Positions 51,042-59,911 of a stretch of DNA of 64,000 nucleotides are shown here, in pieces. Where the stretch lies: the NCBI GenBank assembly GCA_021849075.1, contig JAJZTH010000015.1, positions 1 to 64,000 on the forward strand, given 5' to 3'. A program made the translations under genes and the position numbers. The DNA is from Pseudomonadota bacterium. Lineage in GTDB: Bacteria > Pseudomonadota > Alphaproteobacteria > Sphingomonadales > Sphingomonadaceae. The stretch's first letter is position 1. Every line of letters begins with the position of its first letter. The notes under the pieces were generated by a model. It saw only the letters and a program-made list of their open reading frames with translations. It was not told the DNA's origin and made no database searches.

Positions 51042-52379
51042 TCACATGATCTGCAAGATGGAATCGATGGTGTCCTTGGCCACCTGAAGGATCTTGGCCG
51101 ACGCCGAATAGGCTTGCTGGATGCGCAGCAGATCGGCCGCTTCCATGTCGAGATCGACGCCGCTCACGGCCTCGCGCGCGGCGACAGCCTGATCGTTGCG
51201 GCTGTTGGCGGTTTCATATTCCGCCTTGGTCGCCGACATGAGGTTGGCGTGGGTTGCGATCAGCGATGTCCAGTTCTGCTCTACGCTGCCATTGCCGCGC
51301 AGGGTGGAATGGACGGTCAGCAAATTGCCATTGCTGGTGCCATCGGCTGATTTGGTCGCCAGTTGTGCCGGATCGGTGATCAGCGCAGCCATGGTCGCGG
51401 CGCTGGAGCCTGACAGAAGCGCCGCGCCCGGCGTGCCGGCATCGGTCACGCCCTGTGCATGCCATGCGTTTACGTCGGTCACGAATTGCTGCGCCAGCGT
51501 GTCAAGTTCTGCGCGACGATCGGCGACCGTGTCGGCCACGGAAAACAGGCCGCCCAGCGTGCCGTTCGCCGGCGCCGAAAGGGCGGTGCCGTCCGCCATG
51601 CTGAGTGACAGCGTGCCGTCGGTGTCGCTGGCGGTCAGCGACAGGCTGGCGGCGTTGTTGCCGCTGACCAGCGTCTGGCCGCCAAAGCTGATTTCCGCGC
51701 TGTCATGCGCGCCGAAATTGACCGTGACGTTCAGATTGTCCGACAATGTCTGCAACGCGGCGTCGCGGCTGTCGAGCAGCTGTGCGTAAGCGGAAGTGCC
51801 CGGCTGGGCGCGCAGCAGGCTGTTGTTGATGTTCGCGAGTGAGGAGAGCGCGTCGTTGATCGTGTTGACCGATGCCTGCGCTTCCGTCTTGATCCCGGCG
51901 GACACGCTGGTCAGGTCGGCAGCAGTCTGGTTGAACGCTTGCGCGATGCGGCTGATACTGTCTAGCGATGTGACGCGCAGCGACGTATCGGTCGGGCTGG
52001 CGGCCAGCTTTTCCAGATTCTGGTACATGCCGGTCATCAACTGGCCGATGCCGGTGCTGGTGTCGTTGAGCGCGGTTTCCGAATCGTTCAGCCAGCGCTG
52101 GCGCGCGGCTGCGCTGCCCAGCGCCATGCCGGTCGATCGGACGGTCGCGTCCAGATAGGGATCGCTCGCGCGGTTGACGCCCGACACCTGCGTACCGCCG
52201 AAATTGGCGCGCGCGATATAGGTCGCCATCGTTGCAGTGGAAGAACCGGATTCGACGGTCGTCACCGACCGGCGCGCATAGCCCGCCGTGCTGGCATTGG
52301 CGATATTTTCCGAAATCGCCGCCATCGCGGTGCGATAGGCTTTGGTGCCCGAGGCGCCGATGACGAACAGGTCGCTCAT
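51042..52379 (-). CDS. flgK: flagellar hook-associated protein FlgK (HAP1)
   Basis: 445 residues. The N-terminus (AYRTAMAAISENIANASTAG, YARRSVTTVES) is the rod/hook-type start; the C-terminus (SGVDLDMEAADLLRIQQAYS, ILQVAKDTIDSIL) is diagnostic of FlgK. The centre is shorter than in enterobacteria (about 547 total). First hook-filament adaptor. Its ATG overlaps the flgJ stop by four bases. Confidence 0.93.
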   Translation of the reverse strand: MSDLFVIGASGTKAYRTAMAAISENIANASTAGYARRSVTTVESGSSTATMATYIARANFGGTQVSGVNRASDPYLDATVRSTGMALGSAAARQRWLNDSETALNDTSTGIGQLMTGMYQNLEKLAASPTDTSLRVTSLDSISRIAQAFNQTAADLTSVSAGIKTEAQASVNTINDALSSLANINNSLLRAQPGTSAYAQLLDSRDAALQTLSDNLNVTVNFGAHDSAEISFGGQTLVSGNNAASLSLTASDTDGTLSLSMADGTALSAPANGTLGGLFSVADTVADRRAELDTLAQQFVTDVNAWHAQGVTDAGTPGAALLSGSSAATMAALITDPAQLATKSADGTSNGNLLTVHSTLRGNGSVEQNWTSLIATHANLMSATKAEYETANSRNDQAVAAREAVSGVDLDMEAADLLRIQQAYSASAKILQVAKDTIDSILQIM

Positions 52380-52699
52380 GCGGCGTCACCTGGCTTTGCG
52401 GCCGTGGGCGTGGCGGTGTCGGCGACGCGCGCGCCGAACTGCTTCATCAGCAATTCGGCGATGCCCATTGCGCCTTTGGCCGACATGGCGTCGGCGGTGC
52501 GGGCGTCGGCCATGTCCTGAAATTGCTGGGTGGCGCTGGAATCGGTGATGCCTTCGGCCAGGCTGGCGGATCGCATCGCGCCGATCATCTGGCGCAGGAA
52601 CACCGCCTCGAACTGCTGCGCCGCCTTTTGCAGCGCCGCCTTCGTTTCGGCGGTGGCGGGCTGGTTGCCCGTGGCGGAAACGCTCGATACCTGCATCAC
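52376..52699 (-). CDS. flgJ: rod-binding protein FlgJ, N-terminal domain only
   Basis: 107 residues carrying only the rod-capping FlgJ-N domain (QKAAQQFEAVFLRQMIGAMR, MADARTADAMSAKGAMGIAELLMKQ). The muramidase domain of enterobacterial FlgJ is missing, as in other alphaproteobacteria; a separate transglycosylase is encoded at 61356. It overlaps flgI and flgK by four bases each, so the three are translationally coupled. Confidence 0.9.
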   Translation of the reverse strand: MMQVSSVSATGNQPATAETKAALQKAAQQFEAVFLRQMIGAMRSASLAEGITDSSATQQFQDMADARTADAMSAKGAMGIAELLMKQFGARVADTATPTAAKPGDAA

Positions 52700-53808
52700 A
52701 ATACCACCAGCTCCGCTTTCATCGCGCCCGCTTGCTTCAGCGCCTCAAGGATTGCGACCATGTCCGCCGGGGTGGCCCCGATGGCGTTGACCGCTTTCAC
52801 TATATCGGCCAGCGACGCCCCACCTTTAAAATTCACCATCGGTTTTTTCTGTTCGTCGATGCTGATGCTGCTCGATTGCTCGGTCGCAGTCTGTCCCTGG
52901 CTGAAGGGCGCGGGCTGGACGACCCGGGGGCTTTCATTGACGCTGACGGTCAATTTGCCATGGGCGACGGCGGCCGGATGGATCTTGACCGCGCCGTTGA
53001 TGACCACCGTGCCGGTGCGCGCATTGACGATGACGCGGGCCGGCGCATCGGCGGGCGTGATCTCGATATTTTCGATCATGCCCATCATCAGGATGCGGTC
53101 TTCCGCGCCGGGCGTGGCGTCAATCGCGACCGACACGGCGTCGGTCGCGCGGGCGCGGCGATCGCCGAACGTCTTGTTGATGCCGTCCGCCACGCGCAGC
53201 GCGGTGGTGAGGTCAGCTTCGGACAGGTTGAAGGTCAGCGTCGGCGCAGTGTCAAAACCGGTGGCGACCGCGCGTTCGACCGTGCCGCCTTCGGGAATGC
53301 GGCCGGCCGAAGGGATATTGACCGACACCTGGCTGCCATCCGCGCCGGACACGCCCAGACCGCCGACGGCCAGATTGCCCTGCGCCATGGCATAGATTTC
53401 ATTGTCCGCGCCGCGCAGCGGGGTCATGATCAGCGTGCCGCCGCGCAGCGACTTGGCCTTGCCCAGCGCCGATACGGTGACGTCCAGCCGCTGGCCGGGC
53501 TTGGCGAAAGCGGGCAGATCCGCCGTCACCAGCACCGCGGCCGCATTTTTGAGCGCCGGGTTGACGCCCTGCGGCAAGGTGAGGCCAAAGCGGGAGACGA
53601 CGCCCTTCATGCCCTGCGTCGCATATTCGATGCTGTCGTCGCCCGTGCCGGCCAGACCCACGACGATGCCGTACCCGGTCAGCTGGTTGGGGCGCACGCC
53701 CTGAAAGGTGCCCAGATCCTTGATGCGTTCGGCATGGGCGACAGGCGCAGCAGCCAGGGCGCTCAAGGAAGCCAGAAACGGCAGGAAAATGCGGAGCAGG
53801 CGGATCAT
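52696..53808 (-). CDS. flgI: flagellar P-ring protein FlgI
   Basis: 370 residues with a signal peptide (about 1-27, cleaved near AHA-ER) and the family start RIKDLGTFQGVRPNQLTGYG. Other conserved parts are GVNPALKNAAAVLVTADLPAF, RVADGINKTFGD and the C-terminal GASLADIVKAVNAIGATPAD. It forms the periplasmic P-ring around the rod. Overlaps flgJ by four bases and follows flgH by 17. Confidence 0.96.
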   Translation of the reverse strand: MIRLLRIFLPFLASLSALAAAPVAHAERIKDLGTFQGVRPNQLTGYGIVVGLAGTGDDSIEYATQGMKGVVSRFGLTLPQGVNPALKNAAAVLVTADLPAFAKPGQRLDVTVSALGKAKSLRGGTLIMTPLRGADNEIYAMAQGNLAVGGLGVSGADGSQVSVNIPSAGRIPEGGTVERAVATGFDTAPTLTFNLSEADLTTALRVADGINKTFGDRRARATDAVSVAIDATPGAEDRILMMGMIENIEITPADAPARVIVNARTGTVVINGAVKIHPAAVAHGKLTVSVNESPRVVQPAPFSQGQTATEQSSSISIDEQKKPMVNFKGGASLADIVKAVNAIGATPADMVAILEALKQAGAMKAELVVL

Positions 53809-53825
53809 GGTCTTTTCCGTTTTCC

Positions 53826-54521
53826 TCAGAAGGGGCTGATGGCGGAGAAGAAGCGCTGCAACCAGCCCTGACGGCTGGCATTGGCGATCTCGCCCTTGCC
53901 CTTGTAGATGATCTTGGCATCGGCCACCCGGGTCGATGCGATGCGGTTGTCGGGCGCGATGTCGGCCTGACGGACGAGGCCGCTGATCTGGATGAATTCG
54001 TCGCCGCGATTGAGCGTCAGCGCCTTTTCACCCTTCACCAGCATCGTGCCGTTGGGATAGACCTGTGCGACCGTCACCGTGATTTCGCCGGTCAGCGCAT
54101 TGGACTGGCTTGCCGCGCCCTGGCCGGTGAAGGCGTTCTGCCCGCCGGCCGACACATCGCTGGCCGAAAACAGTTTGGACAGGATGCCCGTGGTCGGCGG
54201 CGTCAGGCCGACAGATCCGTTGCGGGCTGTGTCGGCTCTGGTGCTCTTGGACGCCTGCGTCCGTTCAACCAGTACGATGGTGATGATATCGCCGACGGCC
54301 GTGGCGCGCGCGCCGCTGGTCAGCGGCGTGTAGCCGATCGATGCCTGAAATATGGAGCCATTGGCCGGGGGTGCGGCCGGCTGGGCGATGACGGGCGCAT
54401 AGAAATCACGTTCCACATCGCGCTGCTTCGGCTTCTTTGCCGCATAGGCGGGCGAAGCGGCGAGCGCGAGGATCGAAACGGCGCTGAGGATGGCGTGGGA
54501 CAGGCGCATCAATCCGCTCAC
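53826..54521 (-). CDS. flgH: flagellar L-ring protein FlgH without lipobox
   Basis: 231 residues. Conserved FlgH segments are GSIFQASIGYTPL, GDIITIVLVERTQASKST, QVYPNGTMLVKGEKALTLN and ISGLVRQADIAPDN. FlgH is normally an outer-membrane lipoprotein, but the signal peptide here (LSAVSILALAASPAYA) has no Cys and the whole protein contains none, so it is probably cleaved by signal peptidase I and not lipidated. It forms the L-ring. The ATG overlaps the flgG stop (ATGA). Confidence 0.93.
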   Translation of the reverse strand: MSGLMRLSHAILSAVSILALAASPAYAAKKPKQRDVERDFYAPVIAQPAAPPANGSIFQASIGYTPLTSGARATAVGDIITIVLVERTQASKSTRADTARNGSVGLTPPTTGILSKLFSASDVSAGGQNAFTGQGAASQSNALTGEITVTVAQVYPNGTMLVKGEKALTLNRGDEFIQISGLVRQADIAPDNRIASTRVADAKIIYKGKGEIANASRQGWLQRFFSAISPF

Positions 54522-55306
54522 ATATTCTGGTTGGCGTATTGCAGCATTTCGTCGGTCGCCTTGATCATCTTGCTGTTGACCTCATAAGCGCGCTGGGTTT
54601 CGATCATGTCGACCAGCTCTTCGACGATGTTGACGTTCGACGTTTCCAGATAGCCCGACCGGATGACGCCGCGGCCTTCGAGGCCGGCGACGCCGACCTG
54701 CGGCGTGCCGCTGGCGGCGGTTTCGACCATCAGGTTGCCGCCGACCGATTGCAGGCCCGATGGGTTCATGAAGCTGGCGAGTTCGATCTGACCGAGCTGG
54801 CTGGGTTCATTTTCACCCTGAAGGGTGGCGGACACGGTGCCGTCATTGCCGACCGAAACTGACGTTGCGCCCTGCGGCACGGTGATCTGCGGGATGATCG
54901 GCAAGCCTTCGCTGGTGACGACGGTGCCTTCGGCCGTGACGCTGAAATTGCCGGCGCGGGTATAGGCGATGGTGCCGTCCGGGCGCTGCACCTGGAAATA
55001 GCCCGATCCCTCGACCGCCATGTCCAGCGCGTTGCTGGTCTGGTTGAGCGTGCCTTGCGTATTGATCTTGCTGGTGCCCTGAAGCGCGACGCCCGAGCCA
55101 AGGTTCAGGCCAGTGGCGAACCTGTTTTCGCTGTCGGAATTGGCGCCGGCCTGGATGATCTGCTGATAGGCCAGCGTCTCAAAATCGGCGCGGTCCTTCT
55201 TGAAGCCGGTCGTGTTGACGTTCGCCAGGTTGTTGGCGATCACGCGCATCTTCGTGTTCTGCGCGTCGAGGCCGGTGCGGGCGACATGAAGGGCGGCGTT
55301 GGTCAT
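54518..55306 (-). CDS. flgG: flagellar distal rod protein FlgG
   Basis: 262 residues, the standard length. N-terminus ALHVARTGLDAQNTKMRVIA and NLANVNTTGFKKDRADFE, middle LDMAVEGSGYFQVQRPDG, C-terminus SNVNIVEELVDMIETQRAYE. It forms the distal rod. A sigma-54 promoter 51 bases upstream starts a second unit (flgG-H-I-J-K-L) inside the flg run. Confidence 0.96.
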   Translation of the reverse strand: MTNAALHVARTGLDAQNTKMRVIANNLANVNTTGFKKDRADFETLAYQQIIQAGANSDSENRFATGLNLGSGVALQGTSKINTQGTLNQTSNALDMAVEGSGYFQVQRPDGTIAYTRAGNFSVTAEGTVVTSEGLPIIPQITVPQGATSVSVGNDGTVSATLQGENEPSQLGQIELASFMNPSGLQSVGGNLMVETAASGTPQVGVAGLEGRGVIRSGYLETSNVNIVEELVDMIETQRAYEVNSKMIKATDEMLQYANQNM

Positions 55307-55356
55307 CGTTCAATCTCCGTGGCGGCGCCCCTCAGGGAGCCTCATATGTCCATCAC

Positions 55357-55372
55357 AGCAAGATACGTGCCA
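55357..55372 (-). promoter_or_regulatory. sigma-54 promoter upstream of flgG
   Basis: On the minus strand: TGGCAC-GTATC-TTGCT, a full match to the sigma-54 -24/-12 consensus with the required five-base spacer, 51 bases upstream of flgG. RpoN plus an enhancer-binding protein should be needed. Confidence 0.85.
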
Positions 55373-55388
55373 AAATTAACCATCTGCC

Positions 55389-56132
55389 TCAGCTATCGAG
55401 GCGCATCAGTGAAGCGCCGCCATCGTCCAGCTGTTTGGCGGTGTCGATCATCTTGATCTGGGTTTCCCATGCCCGGCTCGCCTCGATCATCTGAACCAGG
55501 GCCTGGGTGGAATTGACGTTGGACCCTTCCAGCGATCCGGCGGTGACGCTGGCCAGCGGGTCGGACGGCAGCGCGCCGCCATTCACTTCGCGGAACAGGC
55601 CGTCGGTGCCTTTGGCGATGCTCGATCCGGCGGCGTTGACCAGCTTCAGCTTGTCTATCTGCTGCGGATTGGCCGGATCGCCGCCCTGCGGCACGCCCCA
55701 CAGGCCGCCATCGGCCGCGACCGATATGCTGTCCATCTGTGGCAGGGTGATGGGGCCGCCTTCGCCCAGCACCGGCAGGCCGTCGCCGGTGGTCAGCAAG
55801 CCGCTGTCGGAAACCTTCAGATCGCCGCGGCGCGTATAGGCTTCGCTGCCGTCCGTAGCCTGAACGGCGAGCAGAGCATCGCCGTTCATCGCCACGTCCA
55901 GCGGATTGCCGGTTTCGGTGATCGCGCCTTGCGCCATGTCGGCGGCGATCACCTGTTCGGATGCCTGGGCGCGGGTGTCGAACGTATCGCCCTTGATCCA
56001 GCGCGTCTCGGCATTGGCGATTTCGGCGCGAAAGCCGACGGTGTTGGCGTTGGCGAGGTTGTTCGCGATCGACGCCTGCCGCGCCATCGCGCCGCGCATT
56101 GCCGTAAGTGCCGTGTTGACGAGCCGGTCCAT
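55389..56132 (-). CDS. flgF: flagellar proximal rod protein FlgF
   Basis: 247 residues. N-terminus LVNTALTAMRGAMARQASIA and NLANANTVGFRAEIANAET; middle GNPLDVAMNGDALLAVQAT; C-terminus SNVNSTQALVQMIEASRAWE. It forms part of the proximal rod. Ends 17 bases before the sigma-54 site of flgG and follows flgE by 31 bases. Confidence 0.94.
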   Translation of the reverse strand: MDRLVNTALTAMRGAMARQASIANNLANANTVGFRAEIANAETRWIKGDTFDTRAQASEQVIAADMAQGAITETGNPLDVAMNGDALLAVQATDGSEAYTRRGDLKVSDSGLLTTGDGLPVLGEGGPITLPQMDSISVAADGGLWGVPQGGDPANPQQIDKLKLVNAAGSSIAKGTDGLFREVNGGALPSDPLASVTAGSLEGSNVNSTQALVQMIEASRAWETQIKMIDTAKQLDDGGASLMRLDS

Positions 56133-56163
56133 GGGCTTTCCCTTCTATCCCCGCGCCAGTTAC

Positions 56164-57006
56164 TTAGGTGCGCAGGTTGACGATGGTGGTGGTCAGCGTG
56201 TTCGCTGCCTCGATCGCCTTGCTGTTCGCCTGGAAATTGCGCTGCGCCGCGATCAGGTTGACCAGCTCGTCCGTGATGTCGACGTTGGAGCGTTCCAGGA
56301 AGCCGGAGTTGACCGCGCCGAACAGGCCCTGATTAGCGGTGCCCAGGGCCGGTGCGCCGCTGGCGACGGTCGATGTCCAGTGCGCATCGCCCTCCTGCCG
56401 CAGCCCTTCCTGGCTGTTGAAGGAGGCCATCGCCACCTGCCCCAGATAGACGGTGCTGCCATCGGCATAGACCGCCGAAACCAGACCTTCCTTGGACACG
56501 GCGACACTGTTCAGCTGCGCGCCGTCGGCGACACCGTCCAGCGTGGTCGGAATCTGAAGATCGGTCAGGTCGGCCGGGGTGGCATTAGTGGTGGCGCCGG
56601 TGCGCGCGCCGGTCTGGGGATCGACCGCGAAAACCTGAATGCGCGATCCGGTGGTGTCGACGGCATAGCGATCTTCATCAACGGAGAAAGCGCCGTTGCG
56701 CGTATAGCTGACGGTGCCGTCTTCGCCCCGCACGGTGAAGAAGCCTTCACCGGTGATAGCAAGGTCCAGCGTCTTGTCGGTGCCTTCGATCGTGCCCTGC
56801 GTGAATTGCTGGGCGACGTCCTGTACGCGCACGCCCTGGCCAGCGACCTGGTTGGTGGTCTGCATCGGCGCGGCCGCGAAGATGTCGCCGAACTGCGCCT
56901 TGCTCTTCTTGAACGCGGTCGAGCTGACGTTGGCGACGTTGTTGGATGTGGTGGCGAGGTCGATCTGGGCCGCTTTCAGGCCCGACAGGGAGATATAGAA
57001 GGACAT
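56164..57006 (-). CDS. flgE: flagellar hook protein FlgE, short form
   Basis: 280 residues. N-terminus FYISLSGLKAAQIDLATTSN and NVANVSSTAFKKSKAQFGD; C-terminus RSNVDITDELVNLIAAQRNF. E. coli FlgE has 402 residues and C. crescentus about 590; here the middle is cut down so the outer D2-type domain seems mostly missing. The ends needed for assembly are intact. It should still form the hook, with an altered surface. Spaced 45 bases from flgD. Confidence 0.92.
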   Translation of the reverse strand: MSFYISLSGLKAAQIDLATTSNNVANVSSTAFKKSKAQFGDIFAAAPMQTTNQVAGQGVRVQDVAQQFTQGTIEGTDKTLDLAITGEGFFTVRGEDGTVSYTRNGAFSVDEDRYAVDTTGSRIQVFAVDPQTGARTGATTNATPADLTDLQIPTTLDGVADGAQLNSVAVSKEGLVSAVYADGSTVYLGQVAMASFNSQEGLRQEGDAHWTSTVASGAPALGTANQGLFGAVNSGFLERSNVDITDELVNLIAAQRNFQANSKAIEAANTLTTTIVNLRT

Positions 57007-57051
57007 GGCGTTGCTCCTTGGGTGAAAAGGATTGGGGGGGGGTGAGAGGGA

Positions 57052-57705
57052 TTACATCAGGCTGATCGCGTCGGACGGATTGTAGCTGCCGAGCGCGGTG
57101 ATGAGTTTCGAGGATGAGCCGTCGGCGGGCGACTGGACGGCGGCGATGGTGGCCCAGGTCGCGACCTTGCTGGTGCTCGCGCCGCTGACCTTGACCTGAA
57201 GGGCGGAGGTGGACACGGTTTCGCCTGCGTCATTCTTGCCGTCCCAATAGAAGGTCAGGTCGCCCGCCGGCTGCGCGCCGGTGTCGATCGACTTGACGAC
57301 ATTGCCGGCGGAATCGACCAGGTCGATGGTCGCGCCCGATGTGGCGGACGACAGGGTGATCTGCCCGGCATAGGTGCCGCTGGCGTCGGGGACGGCGATA
57401 TTGCTCTGGACCAGCATCGACTTGCCGATCCAGCTTGCCGCGTCGCCCAGTCGCGTGCCGGTCATCTCGCTCGCCAGATTCTTCAGAGTCTGGTTCATTT
57501 CGGCGATGCCGGACGAATTGGTGATGGTCGCCATCTGCGACACCATCTGGGCGTTGTCGACGGGTTCGAACGGGTCCTGATATTGCATCTGCGCGGTCAG
57601 CAGCGTCAGGAAGCTCGACTGGTCCATCGTCGCGCTGCCGGTGCCGATCGTCGCATTGGGGTTATAGACGGACAGGCCCGCGCTGTCGGTGACGGTCGTC
57701 GTCAT
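57052..57705 (-). CDS. flgD: flagellar hook cap protein FlgD
   Basis: 217 residues. FlgD core: SSFLTLLTAQMQYQDPFEPV and NAQMVSQMATITNSSGIAEM in the N-terminal half, then the Ig-like FLGD domain (DLVDSAGNVVKSIDTGAQPA, FYWDGKNDAGETVST). It caps the growing hook. Start overlaps the flgC stop by four bases. Confidence 0.94.
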   Translation of the reverse strand: MTTTVTDSAGLSVYNPNATIGTGSATMDQSSFLTLLTAQMQYQDPFEPVDNAQMVSQMATITNSSGIAEMNQTLKNLASEMTGTRLGDAASWIGKSMLVQSNIAVPDASGTYAGQITLSSATSGATIDLVDSAGNVVKSIDTGAQPAGDLTFYWDGKNDAGETVSTSALQVKVSGASTSKVATWATIAAVQSPADGSSSKLITALGSYNPSDAISLM

Positions 57706-58118
57706 TTGCCGATCCTTATGGTTTCGAGCATCAGGGATTTGGCGGTGTTGAGCACCTGCACGTTATTTTGGTACATGCGGGCGGTTTCGATCATGTCGAC
57801 CATCTCTGCATCGTTATCGACCGCCGATTCCCACACATCGCCGTTCGCATCGGCCAGCGGATGGTTGGGATCGTGGCGCTTGGTCGGTTCCGCCTTGGTG
57901 GTGATGACGTCCGCGACCTTGACCGTCGACACGCCGGGGCTGTCGGTCACAGACTGGAACACCGGCTTGATCGCGCGATAGGCTTCCGCCGCGCTGCCGG
58001 TGACGTTGCCCGCATTGGCCATGTTGGATGCGGTGGTGTTCAGCCGCACCAGCTGCGCGCTCATGGCGCGGCCGGCAATGTCGAAAATGTTCATGGGACT
58101 GGAGCTGCTCATGCTCAT
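57702..58118 (-). CDS. flgC: flagellar rod protein FlgC
   Basis: 138 residues, standard. NIFDIAGRAMSAQLVRLNTT and ASNMANAGNVTG at the start, HPLADANGDVWESAVDNDAE and VDMIETARMYQNNVQVLNTA at the end. Proximal rod component. Overlaps flgB and flgD by four bases each. Confidence 0.95.
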   Translation of the reverse strand: MSMSSSSPMNIFDIAGRAMSAQLVRLNTTASNMANAGNVTGSAAEAYRAIKPVFQSVTDSPGVSTVKVADVITTKAEPTKRHDPNHPLADANGDVWESAVDNDAEMVDMIETARMYQNNVQVLNTAKSLMLETIRIGK

Positions 58119-58489
58119 TCTCCCTTCAGCGCGCGGTTGATGGTGTTGATGCGGCCCTCAAGGAAGGACAGCGTGGTGCGATATTTGACCGCATTTTCGG
58201 CGAACAGGGTCTGTTCGGTGCTCAGTTCGACGGTGTTGCCGTCCAGACTGGGCTGCAGCGGCACGCGATAGCCCATGGCATCGTCGGCGGCCTGCGACAC
58301 ATTGGCCGCAGAGTTGCTCGTCTGCGCAGTCGCTTCCTTCAGCGCCGCCTCGAAATCGATGTCGCGGGCCTTGTAGCCGGGGGTCGAAGCGTTGGCGATG
58401 TTCGAGGCGAGCAGGGACAGGCGCTGCGAACGAAGCGCCAGCGCCTTTCCATGTATCCCGAACAGATTGTCTTCGACCGACATGCTCAT
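58115..58489 (-). CDS. flgB: flagellar rod protein FlgB
   Basis: 124 residues. Conserved GKALALRSQRLSLLASNIAN and ASTPGYKARDIDFEAALKE at the start and AENAVKYRTTLSFLEGRI near the end. It is the rod base next to the MS-ring. ATG 58489 (AGGGCGAA upstream) is chosen; a second ATG two codons on is possible. First gene of the flgB-C-D-E-F unit, with a sigma-54 promoter 79 bases upstream. Confidence 0.95.
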   Translation of the reverse strand: MSMSVEDNLFGIHGKALALRSQRLSLLASNIANASTPGYKARDIDFEAALKEATAQTSNSAANVSQAADDAMGYRVPLQPSLDGNTVELSTEQTLFAENAVKYRTTLSFLEGRINTINRALKGE

Positions 58490-58567
58490 GTTTCGCCCTA
58501 AAGTTTCCGGTTCCCCCGCCGTTCTGATGCCTGATGGCGTCTGCCGCGGGTTATCCAGCCTGTGATC

Positions 58568-58583
58568 AGCAAGAGCCGTGCCA
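58568..58583 (-). promoter_or_regulatory. sigma-54 promoter upstream of flgB
   Basis: On the minus strand: TGGCAC-GGCTC-TTGCT, a full consensus with a five-base spacer, 79 bases upstream of flgB, in the region divergent from the second stator genes. Confidence 0.87.
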
Positions 58584-58726
58584 ATTTGCGTGGGTGACGC
58601 GGGATGGTGCGGAATTTCCCGGAACAGGCCGGGCCTGACGGGAGGGGCGGCAAGGGCGGCAAATTTTTGCCGGTCGGCGGCAGGGCGTTGCCGCTGGGCG
58701 ACGGAATGACGAGGGACGACACTTTC

Positions 58727-59395
58727 ATGATCGCGATTTTCAGCCATTTGTTCGATCCGCTGACCCTGGTGGCGATGCTGGGCGGGATCGCGCTGGTCGC
58801 GACATTCCAGAATGGTCTGGGCGCTCTGGGCCGGGCGATGGCGGCGCTGGGACCGCTGCTGACCGCCGATCCCGCGCGCGACCGCGATGCGGCGCGGGCG
58901 GCGATGCTGAAGATCGATCAGGTGGCGCAATTGCGTGGCCTGTCCTGTACCGACCGGGTGAAGACGGCCAGCCCCTTCCTGACAGACGCTGCGCGCAAGC
59001 TGGCCAATGTCGATCGCGCCGAAGCCTTTGAAATGTGGGCCGCGCAGGCGTTGGCAGACCGGGCGCAGCGCCATGGCGCGGTGCACAAGGTCTGGTTGTC
59101 GATCGCCGACGCTGCGCCTGCGCTGGGCATGGCCGGCACGATCATCGGGCTGGTGGGCATGTTCGCGGCGATGGATGATCCTGCATCGCTTGGGCCGTCG
59201 ATGGCGCTGGCGCTGCTCACCACCTTCTACGGCGTCGTTATCGCCAACATCATCGCCGCGCCGATTGCCGCGCGGCTGGCCGACCTGTCGGAACGCGAAC
59301 TGGCCTGGCAGCGCGAGGCGGCGGACCGGATGCTGGCGATCGCGCGGCGCGAAAATGCGCCGCTGCGGCGCGCATCCATCCGCGAGGTCGCATGA
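58727..59395 (+). CDS. second MotA/TolQ/ExbB-type proton channel subunit
   Basis: About 222 residues with the MotA/TolQ plan: a first membrane helix (LTLVAMLGGIALVATFQNG), a cytoplasmic segment, and two conserved helices (AAPALGMAGTIIGLVGMFAAM with the Gly-rich core, and ALALLTTFYGVVIANIIAAP). It differs from the MotA at 49195 and is probably a paralogous stator. ATG 58727 has GAGGGA upstream; ATGs at 58604 and 58706 are alternatives. It overlaps the MotB-like gene by four bases. Confidence 0.83.
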   Translation: MIAIFSHLFDPLTLVAMLGGIALVATFQNGLGALGRAMAALGPLLTADPARDRDAARAAMLKIDQVAQLRGLSCTDRVKTASPFLTDAARKLANVDRAEAFEMWAAQALADRAQRHGAVHKVWLSIADAAPALGMAGTIIGLVGMFAAMDDPASLGPSMALALLTTFYGVVIANIIAAPIAARLADLSERELAWQREAADRMLAIARRENAPLRRASIREVA

Positions 59396-59904
59396 TCGCA
59401 GCGTCTTCCTCCGCAACCGCCCGGCGCAACCGCTGGGCGGTCAGCTTTGCCGATCTGCTGTTGCTGCTGCTCGCCTTCTTCGTGCTGTTGCAAGCCAGTG
59501 GATCGCGGCGCGACGCGATGCTGGCGCAGGTCAGTCAGCAATTTGGCGGTCGCGCCATGGCGCCGGGCGCCGAACTGCGCGCGGCCGACCTGTTCGCGCC
59601 GGGGGAAGCGCTGTTGAGCGAAGCGGGCAGGGCGCGACTGGCAGTGGTGGCGCGCGGTTATGCACGAACATCCGATGGCGTGGAAATCCGCAGCCAGGGC
59701 GTTGATCCGGCGCGCCAGCGCTTCGATGAATGGGATCTGGCCGCCGCCCGTCTGGGCGCAGTGGCGCGGGCCTTGCGGGCCGATGGCATCGCGCAGGATC
59801 GGCTGTTGATCCGGGGGCTGGATCAGGCCGAAAATCCGGCTGGCAAGGGTGCGAGGCAGGGGCAGATGATCCGCATCGCGCCGGGACCGATTGTGCCCCG
59901 TTGA
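59392..59904 (+). CDS. MotB-like OmpA-domain partner of the second stator
   Basis: 170 residues: one membrane helix with the proton-pathway Asp at residue 21 (FADLLLLLLAFFVLLQAS) and a compact C-terminal domain with the OmpA/MotB pattern (ALLSEAGRARLAVVARGYAR, WDLAAARLGAVARALRADGI, RLLIRGLD). The peptidoglycan-binding part is much shorter than in MotB at 48139. The ATG overlaps the preceding stop (ATGA), so the two form a stator-type pair. Ends eight bases before the flgA promoter. Confidence 0.82.
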   Translation: MIAASSSATARRNRWAVSFADLLLLLLAFFVLLQASGSRRDAMLAQVSQQFGGRAMAPGAELRAADLFAPGEALLSEAGRARLAVVARGYARTSDGVEIRSQGVDPARQRFDEWDLAAARLGAVARALRADGIAQDRLLIRGLDQAENPAGKGARQGQMIRIAPGPIVPR

Positions 59905-59911
59905 CCGCAAC

